This document shows, in pieces, positions 17,427 through 28,672 of a stretch of 40,558 nt of DNA. Both the position numbers and the translations under genes were made by a program. Location of the stretch: assembly GCA_030529625.1 (NCBI GenBank), contig JAUMWN010000015.1, forward strand, positions 1-40,558, in the 5' to 3' direction. Below the pieces are notes generated by a model that was not told where the DNA came from, made no database searches, and was given only the letters and a program-made list of their open reading frames with translations. Source of the DNA: Coriobacteriales bacterium. GTDB taxonomy: Bacteria; Actinomycetota; Coriobacteriia; Coriobacteriales; Atopobiaceae. The stretch's first letter is position 1; the number at the start of each line of letters is the position of its first letter.

Positions 17427-17466
17427 GGATAACCTGGCATCTGGTGCGGGCGCGGCGCATCCGTCG

Positions 17467-18315
17467 CTACTGCCCCTGCAGGACCTGGAACACAGTGGTT
17501 GTGGGGTTGCCGTCTGCATCCAAGGCACGCGATGGGAAGCGTCTCTCGAACGACGCGAGGATCTGCGACTGCCGCTCGTCGAGGTAGTTGTCTGCGGCGA
17601 GCACGAAGTCCTGCGGCACGCCGTAGTATGCCTCTGCCACAGCACCTGCCATGGCTGCGATGGTGTCGCTGTCCCCGCCCACCGACACGGCGGTTCGTAT
17701 GGCATCCTCAAAGCTCGTGGACTCGAGGAACGCCTCCAGGGCCACGGGCACCGAGCCCTGGCACGAGACGTCAAACTGGTAGGTGGGGCGAATCTGGTCG
17801 ATGGTGAAGTCGATGTCGTAGTAGTGCTCGCACACATGCGCGCGAAGGTCCTGGCGGGTGGCGCCCATCCGTGCCAGGTACACCGCATCCGTAAGGGCCT
17901 GCGCGCCCTTGAGCCCCTCCGGGTGGTCGTGGCTCACCTGCGTCACCTTGCGAGACAGCTCGCGCGCCTCCTCAAGGCTTTGTGCCGCAAAGCCGCAGGG
18001 CCCCACGCGCATGGCCGCGCCGTTGCCGTAGCTGTTGTAGGGCTGGGGATCGCTTTCCCACAACCAGTCGTAGAAGCTTCCGCCATAGCCGGCGTTGGGG
18101 TATGCCTGCCCCAGCTCCTGCATGCAGGCCACGGCGACCTGGGACAGCTCCGCATAGTTCCCGTCGCATGCCACGATTGCTTTGGCGACGGCCAGTGACA
18201 TGATGCTGTCATCGGTGGGCTTGCACCGCCTGTGGAAGAAGCGGATGTCCTTGGCCTTGTGCGTGTGGAATTCAAACCTCGAACCCACGATATCGCCTAT
18301 GAGCGCGCCTATCAT
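17467..18315 (-). CDS. ADP-ribosylglycohydrolase family protein
   Basis: A 282-residue member of the DraG/ARH family. The metal-binding segments are both present: KPTDDSIMSLAVAKAI near residue 35 and VGGDSDTIAAMAGAVAEAYYG near 210. MIGALIGDIVGSRFEF is the usual N-terminus. Members remove ADP-ribose from proteins, nucleic acids or small molecules using two magnesium ions; the substrate here is unknown. The ATG lies six bases past the stop of the zinc-ribbon gene, and its ribosome site (AAGGGGG) is inside the end of that gene, so the two form an operon. It converges on the EAL gene. Confidence 0.92.
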   Translation of the reverse strand: MIGALIGDIVGSRFEFHTHKAKDIRFFHRRCKPTDDSIMSLAVAKAIVACDGNYAELSQVAVACMQELGQAYPNAGYGGSFYDWLWESDPQPYNSYGNGAAMRVGPCGFAAQSLEEARELSRKVTQVSHDHPEGLKGAQALTDAVYLARMGATRQDLRAHVCEHYYDIDFTIDQIRPTYQFDVSCQGSVPVALEAFLESTSFEDAIRTAVSVGGDSDTIAAMAGAVAEAYYGVPQDFVLAADNYLDERQSQILASFERRFPSRALDADGNPTTTVFQVLQGQ

Positions 18316-18321
18316 GCGTGC

Positions 18322-18744
18322 CTACCCCCTTTTGGCCTTCTTGCCAGGTCGTTGCAGGAAGAGGGCGATGGCGCCAACGATGAGGAATATGGCCATCAGC
18401 GTGCTCACGCCGTCGTAAACCACGGGCAGCACGGACTTGATGGCACCCGAGATCGCGGCCATGAGCAGGGTGATAGCAATATATGCAAGCAGGGCGATGC
18501 GCCACACCTTGCGCTTCTTGGCGCGTGACGCCTCCTCCCGCTCCTCCTGCTCGTGGCGCTCGTTTTCCAGCTCTATGCGCCTGAGCTCGGCCTCGTCGTA
18601 GTTGTGGACATGGATCGTTACCGATCCGTCGTCAATGGCAATCCGCGTGCCGCAGTACGTGCAAAAGCACTGCTTGAGGTCTGTGGGTATCTCAAGCCGG
18701 CCGCCGCAGTTTGGGCAAGTGAGAGGAACAACCTTAACGGGCAT
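18322..18744 (-). CDS. Zinc-ribbon membrane protein
   Basis: A 140-residue protein with a four-cysteine zinc ribbon (CPNCGG at 10-15 and CTYCG at 28-32). A charged helical stretch follows (AELRRIELENERHEQEEREEASRAKKRK). Two membrane helices end the protein (WRIALLAYIAITLLMAAISG and LMAIFLIVGAIALFL), with a lysine-rich tail. The start at 18744 follows AAGGGAG; the frame extends to 18765 without a better site. It is the first gene of the pair with the ADP-ribosylglycohydrolase. No known family function can be assigned. Confidence 0.8.
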   Translation of the reverse strand: MPVKVVPLTCPNCGGRLEIPTDLKQCFCTYCGTRIAIDDGSVTIHVHNYDEAELRRIELENERHEQEEREEASRAKKRKVWRIALLAYIAITLLMAAISGAIKSVLPVVYDGVSTLMAIFLIVGAIALFLQRPGKKAKRG

Positions 18745-18859
18745 CGCAACTCCCTTCCTCGCCAATAAACGACTCGCCCACCAAACGATGAAAGCTTATC
18801 ATGTTTTGAGGAGGAGCACGGCAACTTGACCGCAAACGAGGCTTAGCGAGGACCCAAGC

Positions 18860-20257
18860 ATGATTCGCATAGAGCTTACCAGCGACCTGCGCGTCGTGTA
18901 CAACACGGCACGCTACCTGGCTGAGGTCGCCCCCAGTTTTGGGGTGGACGAGGACAAGCGCAACGTCCTGTGCTTTGTGGTGGAGACGGCCCTGGGAAAC
19001 CGCTTGGAGCAGCTTGGCGATTCGTCCGAGCGGCTCGTGGTGGAGGCGGACGAGCACAGCGGCGAGTTCGTGATAAGCATTACGGACAAGGGCGTCCCCT
19101 ACATGCCCAGCAGCAACCAGCGCCGCATCTTTGACAACAGCAAGCTGGGCCGCCTGGCGTTCGAGCAGCTGGGCATAGACGGACAGCGGGTGTCCATCTG
19201 CGTGAGGCAGGCACCCAACTACGTTATGCCGTCGCTTCCCGAGCAACAGGTCGAGCAGCTCGCAGACACCCAGGTCCTGTGCCGGCGCACCACCACCAGC
19301 ACGGACGACATACTCGAGGCCATACGATGCCTCTACGAGGTGTACGGCTACGGCTATCTGCATCAAACCCTGTATCACACCGACCAGTTTAGAAGGCTGC
19401 TCAAAAGCGGCAGGTACGTCTCGGTGCTTGCCGAGAACGACCACCAGCAGGTGCTGGGCCATGCCGCGCTCGACGAGCACGAGTGGTTCTGTGGCCTGCG
19501 CGAGATCTGCAACCTCGTTGTAAAGCCGCTGGCGCGCGGGCTTGGCCTGTCCAACCGCATCGTGGACTACCTTGTCCACATCGCCCTGGACGAGGGTTGC
19601 GGCAACCTGTATGCCCTGCCCGTGCTGCACCACCCCATCTCGCAAAAACTCATGAACAACGCCGGGCTCGTTCCGTGCGGCCTGCTTGCCAACCTCATGG
19701 ACATGAGCCTCATCCAGGGACACGAGGACGACATCGGACGCGCAAGCACGGCGGTATGCGTACGCAACGTGGTCCAAAACACCGAGCGCGTCCTGTACCT
19801 GCCCGCCGAGTGCGCGGGGTTCGTGCGCGGGGTGCTGGACGAGGCGCACATGTCCTACGAGGACGGAAGCGTTGGGTGCGGAGATGCCGATCCGGTCCAG
19901 CGCACGACACGGCTCTCCTACACCATAGACGCGGTGCACAGCTACGTCGAGGCCAAGGTGGATGCCATCGGGCCGGACCTGTACGACCAACTCGCGAGCG
20001 TATACAGCAGGGAGCGGGGCGACCAGTACCAGGCGCTGGTCGTGTACCTCAACGCGCGCGACCCGCACTGCCCGGAGTGCTACGCGTACCTGCGCGAGCA
20101 CGAGTTCCTCTTTACGGGCTGCCTGCCGGGCGCAAGAAACGGCGACTACCTGCTCCTGGAGCACTTTGGCGGTTGTGGGTTCAACAAGGACGACGTGGTG
20201 GCAGAGCCCAACTACGCGCGCATGCTGGAGGAGCTCTACCGCATCAACGGCATGTAG
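18860..20257 (+). CDS. RsbW-like ATPase domain fused to a GNAT acetyltransferase
   Basis: A 465-residue protein. The first 130 residues look like a HATPase_c_2 anti-sigma kinase domain: NVLCFVVETALGNRLEQLG in the N-box place and ITDKGVPYMPSSNQR in the G1 place, then KLGRLAFEQLGIDGQRVSIC. Residues 140-300 contain a GNAT core: VLAENDHQQVLGHAALDEHE, then ICNLVVKPLARGLGLSNRIVDYL for coenzyme A binding, and ISQKLMNNAGLVPCG. The last 150 residues are not recognised. The fusion suggests acetylation controlled by, or coupled to, a partner-switching signal. GAGGA eight bases upstream supports the ATG. It diverges from the zinc-ribbon operon and is followed 67 bases later by a GH1 gene, possibly cotranscribed. 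Confidence 0.78.
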   Translation: MIRIELTSDLRVVYNTARYLAEVAPSFGVDEDKRNVLCFVVETALGNRLEQLGDSSERLVVEADEHSGEFVISITDKGVPYMPSSNQRRIFDNSKLGRLAFEQLGIDGQRVSICVRQAPNYVMPSLPEQQVEQLADTQVLCRRTTTSTDDILEAIRCLYEVYGYGYLHQTLYHTDQFRRLLKSGRYVSVLAENDHQQVLGHAALDEHEWFCGLREICNLVVKPLARGLGLSNRIVDYLVHIALDEGCGNLYALPVLHHPISQKLMNNAGLVPCGLLANLMDMSLIQGHEDDIGRASTAVCVRNVVQNTERVLYLPAECAGFVRGVLDEAHMSYEDGSVGCGDADPVQRTTRLSYTIDAVHSYVEAKVDAIGPDLYDQLASVYSRERGDQYQALVVYLNARDPHCPECYAYLREHEFLFTGCLPGARNGDYLLLEHFGGCGFNKDDVVAEPNYARMLEELYRINGM

Positions 20258-20303
20258 CGCACGTGCGAGGCGCGTCGACGTAGCAGCAGGCGGACGAGGT
20301 TGA

Positions 20304-21800
<1,497 letters not shown>

Positions 21801-21823
21801 CCAGAGCACCCGCGGGTCCTGTG

Positions 21824-21879
21824 GGGAACAGGTACCAGTGAGACAGCGGCACGCCGATGTCTCAAAGGTACCTCTTCCC
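21824..21879. terminator. Long imperfect hairpin between convergent genes
   Basis: GGGAACAGGTACC (21824-21836) pairs with GGTACCTCTTCCC (21867-21879) with one mismatch, and TGAGACA (21839-21845) pairs with TGTCTCA (21858-21864). It lies between the stops of the second GH1 gene and the NYN gene, so it probably ends both transcripts. Confidence 0.65.
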
Positions 21880-21913
21880 AAAAGGACACCCCAACCATTT
21901 ATTAAGGGTCCCA

Positions 21914-22903
21914 CTAGGAGTCCAGGGCCACCTGCTGGCGCTTTCCGGTAACGTGCACACCGGGAATGCTGTCGGCAAACTGGCCAAACTGCGCGTAGCC
22001 CAGGTCCTTGAGCCTAAGCTCGGGAAACTCGGCATACACCTCCTGGGCAAGAATCGAGAGGTTCGCCGTGTTCGAGGGCTCCTGTGCCAAGCGCTGCCGC
22101 ACGTACGTCTCCACGCGCGAGCGCACATCCTGAGTGTCGGCAATCGAGACGCGATGCACGTTGCCGGACTCCGTGAGCTCAAAGCGGCCCATGTCGCCAA
22201 TCATCTTGGAGAGCTTGGTGTAGCCAAAGGTGCGCACGTCAAAGTCGGGGAAGCGATTGCGCAGTCCCTCGCCAACAGAGCCAAGCAGCGTGTCCTCTCC
22301 CCTGCTGTCGTTGTTGCGCACGATGCCCGCCACGACGGCCTCCACGTCCGCAAGCGTGAGGGTCGTCTCCACGCCACCGTCGTAGGAGACGTCACTGCCC
22401 GCAGAGCTACCGTTGGAGTCGTTGCCATCCAACTTGCTTAGGTACTCTATGTTCACGAACGTCGTGCACGCATGCCTAAACGAGATGCTGGTTTGGTTGC
22501 GTCCCATGCCCACCACGATCATGTTGCTCTCGCGCAGGCGCTGGGCCAAGCGGGTAAAGTCGCTGTCGGAGCTCACGATCACGAATCCGTCGACCTTGCC
22601 GGCATACAGGATGTCCATCGCGTCGATGATGAGCGCCGAGTCCGTGGCGTTCTTGCCTGCGTGCTCTCCGGGCTTGTGGCTCTTTACGTTGCTAAACTGC
22701 TGGATGGGCATGATGGAGTTATCCAACAGCCTTGCGCGCCACCCGGCAGCCTGAGGATCGGTAAAGTCCCCGTAGATGCGCCGGTATGTGGTAACGCCGT
22801 GCTTGGGAAGCTCGCTCAAGATGGTGGGCAAGTACTTTGCCGACACGTTGTCCGCATCAATGAGCAGTGCCAACCGAGGCACTTCATCGTTCTTCTTTGG
22901 CAT
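21914..22903 (-). CDS. NYN-domain nuclease-like protein with tandem OST-HTH/LOTUS domains
   Basis: A 329-residue protein. The N-terminal NYN (PIN-like) domain shows LALLIDADNVSAKYL (Asp16, Asp18), ATDSALIIDAMDILY and GFVIVSSDSDFTRLAQRLRE, which are the acidic residues of this RNase fold. Two OST-HTH-like repeats follow, near residues 180-245 (GSVGEGLRNRFPDFDVRTFGYTKLSKMI split over two helices) and 255-325 (LAQEVYAEFPELRLKDLGYAQF). NYN-LOTUS proteins (DUF88/LabA-like) are linked to RNA binding and cleavage. The ATG at 22903 is preceded by GAGG at 11 bases; the GTG at 22915 overlaps that site. A TATACT box lies 60 bases upstream. It is a single gene. Confidence 0.9.
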   Translation of the reverse strand: MPKKNDEVPRLALLIDADNVSAKYLPTILSELPKHGVTTYRRIYGDFTDPQAAGWRARLLDNSIMPIQQFSNVKSHKPGEHAGKNATDSALIIDAMDILYAGKVDGFVIVSSDSDFTRLAQRLRESNMIVVGMGRNQTSISFRHACTTFVNIEYLSKLDGNDSNGSSAGSDVSYDGGVETTLTLADVEAVVAGIVRNNDSRGEDTLLGSVGEGLRNRFPDFDVRTFGYTKLSKMIGDMGRFELTESGNVHRVSIADTQDVRSRVETYVRQRLAQEPSNTANLSILAQEVYAEFPELRLKDLGYAQFGQFADSIPGVHVTGKRQQVALDS

Positions 22904-22962
22904 ATAACACGCCACCTCAATTCCAAAGCCGATTGGGCCAGGTTATTCCCTAACGCTTCCTT

Positions 22963-22968
22963 AGTATA
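22963..22968 (-). promoter_or_regulatory. Candidate -10 box of the NYN gene
   Basis: TATACT on the minus strand, 60 bases upstream of the ATG at 22903. A well-spaced -35 is not evident. Confidence 0.35.
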
Positions 22969-23008
22969 CCCGTATGCGCCCCACAACACGCCAATGCCAT
23001 CGTCGCCG

Positions 23009-23026
23009 CAACGGTCTCCTCCGTTG
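23009..23026 (-). terminator. Small hairpin after the LacI-like GGDEF gene
   Basis: CAACGG (23009-23014) and CCGTTG (23021-23026) form a six-base stem with a six-base loop, seven bases past the stop of the minus-strand gene at 23033. The stem is short, so it is only a candidate. Confidence 0.3.
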
Positions 23027-23032
23027 GAAGCA

Positions 23033-25315
23033 CTACCCCTCGTCCGCGTAACGTCGGCTCGCCTTGCGACGACGCTTCATCTCGTACAGGCGCTCATCTG
23101 CCTGTGCCATAAGGCTGGCGGGAAGCTCGTTCACGCCCTCCTCCACCACAAATAGGCACGAGCCCGACGAGATGGACAGCTCATACGGCGTCGTGTTCGT
23201 GGCGTTGCGCACGTCCATGGCCTCCTGTATCTTGCTCAGCATGGCGTTCACCTGGTCCTGCCCGTCCGCAAAGACAAGCGCCACGAACTCGTCACCGCCC
23301 AGACGACCGAGTGCGCCGTCGCTGGGCAGGCACTGCACCAAGATGCTTGCCGTCTCACAGATGGCATCGTCTCCCACATCGTGGCCCAACGTGTCGTTTA
23401 TGGTCTTGAGCCCATCGAGGTCCAGGTACAAGACCGCCGCGGTTCTGCCGGCATGGGAGCTCAGCATGCGACTGGCCTGGTGCATAAAGCCACGCCGGTT
23501 GAGCAGGCCGGTCATCTCGTCGTGCGTGGACTGTCTGGCGAGCAACAGGTTGTTCTGGCTGAGAATCTCGTTCATCTCGCGCTCTGTCGCGATCATCTGC
23601 AAATGCTTGAAGGCAAACCCCACGTTGAGGTACACCATGAGCTGGTCGTGGTCGCTCAAGGCGCCGCTGTTGATGGCTGCAATGCCCATCAGCTCGATTC
23701 CCGCCACTACGCCGCCAATGATGCATTCGGTCTCTCCCTCGTAGCGGCTCACGATGCGCTCGAGCAAGTTGGGCAGCATTACCGTCCCCGTGTGCTCGGC
23801 AACCTCCACGGCACCTCGTGCAAGCCGACCCACAGGCTTGAGCTCATCCGAGAGGGCAAATCCGTGCGACTCCATAAACTCAATCGGCTCGGGAAGCAGG
23901 AACAGGTCTGCCTCGCGAATACCCATGCGCCCAAACTCCCGCAAGATGAGCTCGTACGCCTTGGTGGGATTGCGGTCCTCCCGCAGCGCGTCGTCCACGG
24001 TGTGGAAGGTAATCCACTCGCGCTTGTCTCGCCTGAGGACGTCTGCCTGCGAGGCGCTGTTGAGCAGGCGCGCGACGCGCAGGTGCAGGTACGAGATCTG
24101 CTGGATGACCCAGGTGACGTCGTCGGCAGGCGACTCCTCAAGCAACGCCTCGAGCAGCGTGATGGCCCCGGAATGGAATCCCTCGAGCGAGAGGCTCGCG
24201 CTGTAGTCCTGCTCGAAGAGCGCGGCAAGGTCCTGAGACGAGAAGAGCAAATCGTCGCTGCTGGGGTTGGCCCGATGGCGCAGGTAGGCGTCGCGCACCT
24301 TGCCAAAGAACGACTCCATGTGCTCACGAAAGTGGCACGTGATGCTGGGACCTGCCATGGTAAGCGTGGCGTCCATCATTATTGAGACGAACTCGTCAGC
24401 CGGGAACGGATCGCGCGTAAGCATACCCCTAATGAGCTCGACGCCGCCATAGGCGTTCTCACCACATGAGTTGCGTGCGACGAACCTGCTGGAGATCACA
24501 CGGGCCTCCTGGGGCAGGCCCTCGCACATACGCAGGGCCTCACGTGCCGCCATGCAGCCGTAGTCGTAGCTCGTCATACGCACGGTGGACAGCGGCGGGT
24601 CCAGGTGCGCCGAGCGCGGATGGTCGTCGAACCCCGTAACCGCAATGTCCTCGCCCACGGCAAGGCCGCGCTTGTGCAGGACCTCGTAGGCGGTGTAGGC
24701 AATCAGGTCGCAGGCGCAGGCGATGGCCTCCAGGTTGGGATTGTTGTCCAGGAGCCTCTCCACCACGTCTGCGCAGTCGCCCCCAAAGTCTCCCCGCACA
24801 AACAGGCTGGGCTCGACCTCGATGCCGTGCGCGGCCATCTCCTGAAAGTAGATGTCCTCGCGCTCCTTCGCACCACGACTGGTCGCAGGACCGCTAATAA
24901 ACGCGATTCTGGTAAACCCGCAGCCCTCAATGAGGTGACGCATGCACTCGTGCATGCCGGGGGCATTGTCCTTGGTTATGCACCGGTATCCCTCAACGTC
25001 ACGCTCCAGGACCAACGTCTTGGCGGGATCGAGTATCTGCAGCAGCTTGAGTGCGGCCTCGCTGTCGCCACGCAGGTAGGCGGTCGCGCAACCGGCAGGG
25101 TACACGATCGCATCCAGGTCCAAGCGCGAGGCAATCGTGCAGGCCACGCGCAAATACGCCTCGGCATGCTGCAGCGTGTGATACGGAATCAGCTCGGCAA
25201 TGGTCACGAGTGTGTGACCCGCCTCCTCAATGGTGTTCTTTGCCCCCATACGCAGCGATTGCGGGTAGTCGATGGCAGAATGCACCCCCAAGAGGCCAAT
25301 GCGATAGCGTCTCAC
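23033..25315 (-). CDS. Soluble LacI/periplasmic-binding-fold sensor with C-terminal GGDEF domain
   Basis: A 760-residue protein. Residues 1-270 have the type I periplasmic-binding fold of LacI-family effector domains: RRYRIGLLGVHSAIDYPQSL, TRIAFISGPATSRGAKER, AIACACDLIAYTAYEVL and AVTGFDDHPRSAHLDPPLSTV. There is no N-terminal helix-turn-helix, signal peptide or membrane helix, so ligand sensing is cytoplasmic. A helical, GAF-like middle region follows (about 280-590), then an apparently active GGDEF domain (LGRLGGDEFVAL, with DLDGLKTINDTLGHDVGDD). It should make cyclic di-GMP in answer to an internal sugar-like ligand. GTG 25315 is chosen for the GGGAGG ahead; the frame runs to 25405 without a ribosome site. 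It diverges from the gene at 25517. Confidence 0.9.
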   Translation of the reverse strand: MRRYRIGLLGVHSAIDYPQSLRMGAKNTIEEAGHTLVTIAELIPYHTLQHAEAYLRVACTIASRLDLDAIVYPAGCATAYLRGDSEAALKLLQILDPAKTLVLERDVEGYRCITKDNAPGMHECMRHLIEGCGFTRIAFISGPATSRGAKEREDIYFQEMAAHGIEVEPSLFVRGDFGGDCADVVERLLDNNPNLEAIACACDLIAYTAYEVLHKRGLAVGEDIAVTGFDDHPRSAHLDPPLSTVRMTSYDYGCMAAREALRMCEGLPQEARVISSRFVARNSCGENAYGGVELIRGMLTRDPFPADEFVSIMMDATLTMAGPSITCHFREHMESFFGKVRDAYLRHRANPSSDDLLFSSQDLAALFEQDYSASLSLEGFHSGAITLLEALLEESPADDVTWVIQQISYLHLRVARLLNSASQADVLRRDKREWITFHTVDDALREDRNPTKAYELILREFGRMGIREADLFLLPEPIEFMESHGFALSDELKPVGRLARGAVEVAEHTGTVMLPNLLERIVSRYEGETECIIGGVVAGIELMGIAAINSGALSDHDQLMVYLNVGFAFKHLQMIATEREMNEILSQNNLLLARQSTHDEMTGLLNRRGFMHQASRMLSSHAGRTAAVLYLDLDGLKTINDTLGHDVGDDAICETASILVQCLPSDGALGRLGGDEFVALVFADGQDQVNAMLSKIQEAMDVRNATNTTPYELSISSGSCLFVVEEGVNELPASLMAQADERLYEMKRRRKASRRYADEG

Positions 25316-25444
25316 GTGCAACCTCCCGTCCAACGATGGAACACAACCACATTGTGCCACACAAATGCCAAGACTGTTTATGAGACGACCGATCATTCGG
25401 CTCATCGGAGACTATGGGGAGTGACCCTCAGTTTCACCACACTG

Positions 25445-25473
25445 TTCCCAAGGTCATGCGCTATTCTTAATAT
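25445..25473 (+). promoter_or_regulatory. Candidate promoter of the gene at 25517
   Basis: TTCCCA (25445-25450) and TAATAT (25468-25473) are spaced by 17 bases, 44 bases before the ATG. The -35 is weak (four of six). Confidence 0.4.
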
Positions 25474-25516
25474 GCTGCACAACGGCTCTGTGCCAACGGC
25501 CGACCAAGGAGACGAC

Positions 25517-27007
25517 ATGATCAAGATACACCCCGCAAGCGAGGCGCCAACGATGGTGAGGAAGTACGCCACGAACGGAGACGAGGTGTTTATTACCGCG
25601 CGCGACTTCTTTCATCGCAACAAGGACATCCGGCACCACAAGGTGGTGGTGTACAACGAGGACGGCAGCATAGCCTACTGCCTGGGATTCGAGAAGAACA
25701 AGCCCATCAACTGGGAGGATGCCGAGAACCCCATGGTGCAGATGCACCTGTCCAACTACTGGGAGTACTCGGCCGACGACGAGGGCCTGGACTGGTCGTA
25801 CGCCGACCGCTTCCAGCTGTTCCTCTACAGCGAGCTGGAGGAGTACAGCTACCACACGGCACGGATGATCCGCAAGCACAACCCGTCCGTGACGATCGCG
25901 TTTACCGACCCTAACGCCACGTTCCTCTTCCAGCGGAGCGAGAAGCTGCTCGTCGCGAACTCCGAGGAGGAGCTGTTCCAACAGCACCCGGAGCTCAAGG
26001 AGCTGCGCACCCTGCGGGTGCACCCGCAAATGGAATGGGACGTGCAGGGCGTGTTTACCAACAACGTCTCCAGCTTCCTGCTCATGACGAGCCTGTACTG
26101 GATCAAGCGCGAGTTCTACTATGGGCCGCTCAACCCAGACAAGACCTTCTACCTGATCAAGCAGCCGGTAAAGGAGAACGGCCTTACCGCGCTCATCGCC
26201 AACGTGGTGGGCACCAAGCAGATGATACGCGCAATACGACCGGACTTTATCCCCGTGGTGGACCTTGGCGTGGCCAACGACCCCAACCAGTTTGCCGGCA
26301 CCTCGGGCGAGGACGTGTGGTCCATGTTCTTTGAGCAGATCTCCAACCACACCCTGGCGGAGGTGTACAACTCCCAGCACGTTATCCTGGACCAGAACTC
26401 CAACCTCAACATGAACCCCTACATGACGGAGTTCGTCTTCTCCAACGCGCGGGCCGAGCTCACGTACGGAGACGACCTGCAGTACAACGAGGCCGTACGC
26501 GCGCATACGGAAGCAACGCTTGCCAAGGTGTTCCCCAAAGACGCCAAGCGAGTCCTCGCCGTAATCGCGCGCGGCACCGACTACAACGCCGCCAGGGTTG
26601 CCAAGTACGTGCCGCATGGTATCTCGGCCGAGGAGACGATCGCAAAGGCAATCGACTACGTACGCGAGGGCAACTTCGACCACGTGTACCTGTGCACCGA
26701 GGACGCGTCGTACCTCAAGCTGTTCCAGGAAAGCGAGCTTGCCGACAAGCTGATCTACGTGGACCAGAGCAGGATCGACTACCAGCGGGAGGAGAACAAC
26801 GAGAAGCTGCTGCTCGAGATCTTTGGCCGGGAGCGCTCCAACCCCTACACCCGCACGCTCGACTACATCGCGGTACTGGAGGGCCTCACCAAGTGTCAGG
26901 CACTGCTCGCCAACGTCACCTGCGGCGCCGTGACCTACGCGCTGGGTCGGGGCACCAAGTACGAGTTCGCAGACGTGGGCAAGATCCAGAGCGGACTCAA
27001 CGGGTAG
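25517..27007 (+). CDS. Putative glycosyltransferase-like protein (fucosyltransferase-type motif)
   Basis: A 496-residue soluble protein without signal or membrane segment. The N-terminal 330 residues are not recognised. The C-terminal third has VLAVIARGTDYNAARVAKY, then a helix and DHVYLCTEDASYLKLFQ, then LADKLIYVDQSR and a final ALLANVTCGAVTYALG. The Arg-Gly-Thr-Asp-Tyr and Cys-Thr-Glu-Asp arrangement resembles GT-B enzymes related to O- and alpha-1,6-fucosyltransferases, where the arginine contacts the sugar nucleotide. The donor and acceptor are unknown. AAGGAGAC precedes the ATG. The third GH1 gene follows after 147 bases. The call is based on motif resemblance only, and the N-terminal half could define a different activity. 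Confidence 0.6.
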   Translation: MIKIHPASEAPTMVRKYATNGDEVFITARDFFHRNKDIRHHKVVVYNEDGSIAYCLGFEKNKPINWEDAENPMVQMHLSNYWEYSADDEGLDWSYADRFQLFLYSELEEYSYHTARMIRKHNPSVTIAFTDPNATFLFQRSEKLLVANSEEELFQQHPELKELRTLRVHPQMEWDVQGVFTNNVSSFLLMTSLYWIKREFYYGPLNPDKTFYLIKQPVKENGLTALIANVVGTKQMIRAIRPDFIPVVDLGVANDPNQFAGTSGEDVWSMFFEQISNHTLAEVYNSQHVILDQNSNLNMNPYMTEFVFSNARAELTYGDDLQYNEAVRAHTEATLAKVFPKDAKRVLAVIARGTDYNAARVAKYVPHGISAEETIAKAIDYVREGNFDHVYLCTEDASYLKLFQESELADKLIYVDQSRIDYQREENNEKLLLEIFGRERSNPYTRTLDYIAVLEGLTKCQALLANVTCGAVTYALGRGTKYEFADVGKIQSGLNG

Positions 27008-27142
27008 CACACTCGCGGGCAAGACACGGAGACAAGACGTGGAGGGCAACTGGCTGGAGCCCGGGGTGGACTTCACCGAACTCTCTCGTATCTAATATCC
27101 GTTATGGTTTACATTTGAATAACAGGGGCAAGCACATGTTGA

Positions 27143-28591
<1,449 letters not shown>

Positions 28592-28610
28592 CCACCACAC
28601 TTGATCGTGC

Positions 28611-28669
28611 TCAGGGGACTATCCCCTTGTCGGGAGGTAGACAACAGGGACAGTCCCTGTTGTCTACCT
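28611..28669. terminator. Double hairpin between convergent GH1 and pflA
   Basis: A first small near-palindrome, AGGGGA-CTA-TCCCCT (28612-28626), is followed by a 35-base perfect odd palindrome at 28635-28669 whose 17-base arms centre on A28652 and contain GGGACAGTCCC. The second ends three bases before the pflA stop. The shared GGGACAGTCCC core links it to the hairpin family elsewhere in the window. It probably terminates both genes. Confidence 0.7.
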
Positions 28670-28672
28670 TCT

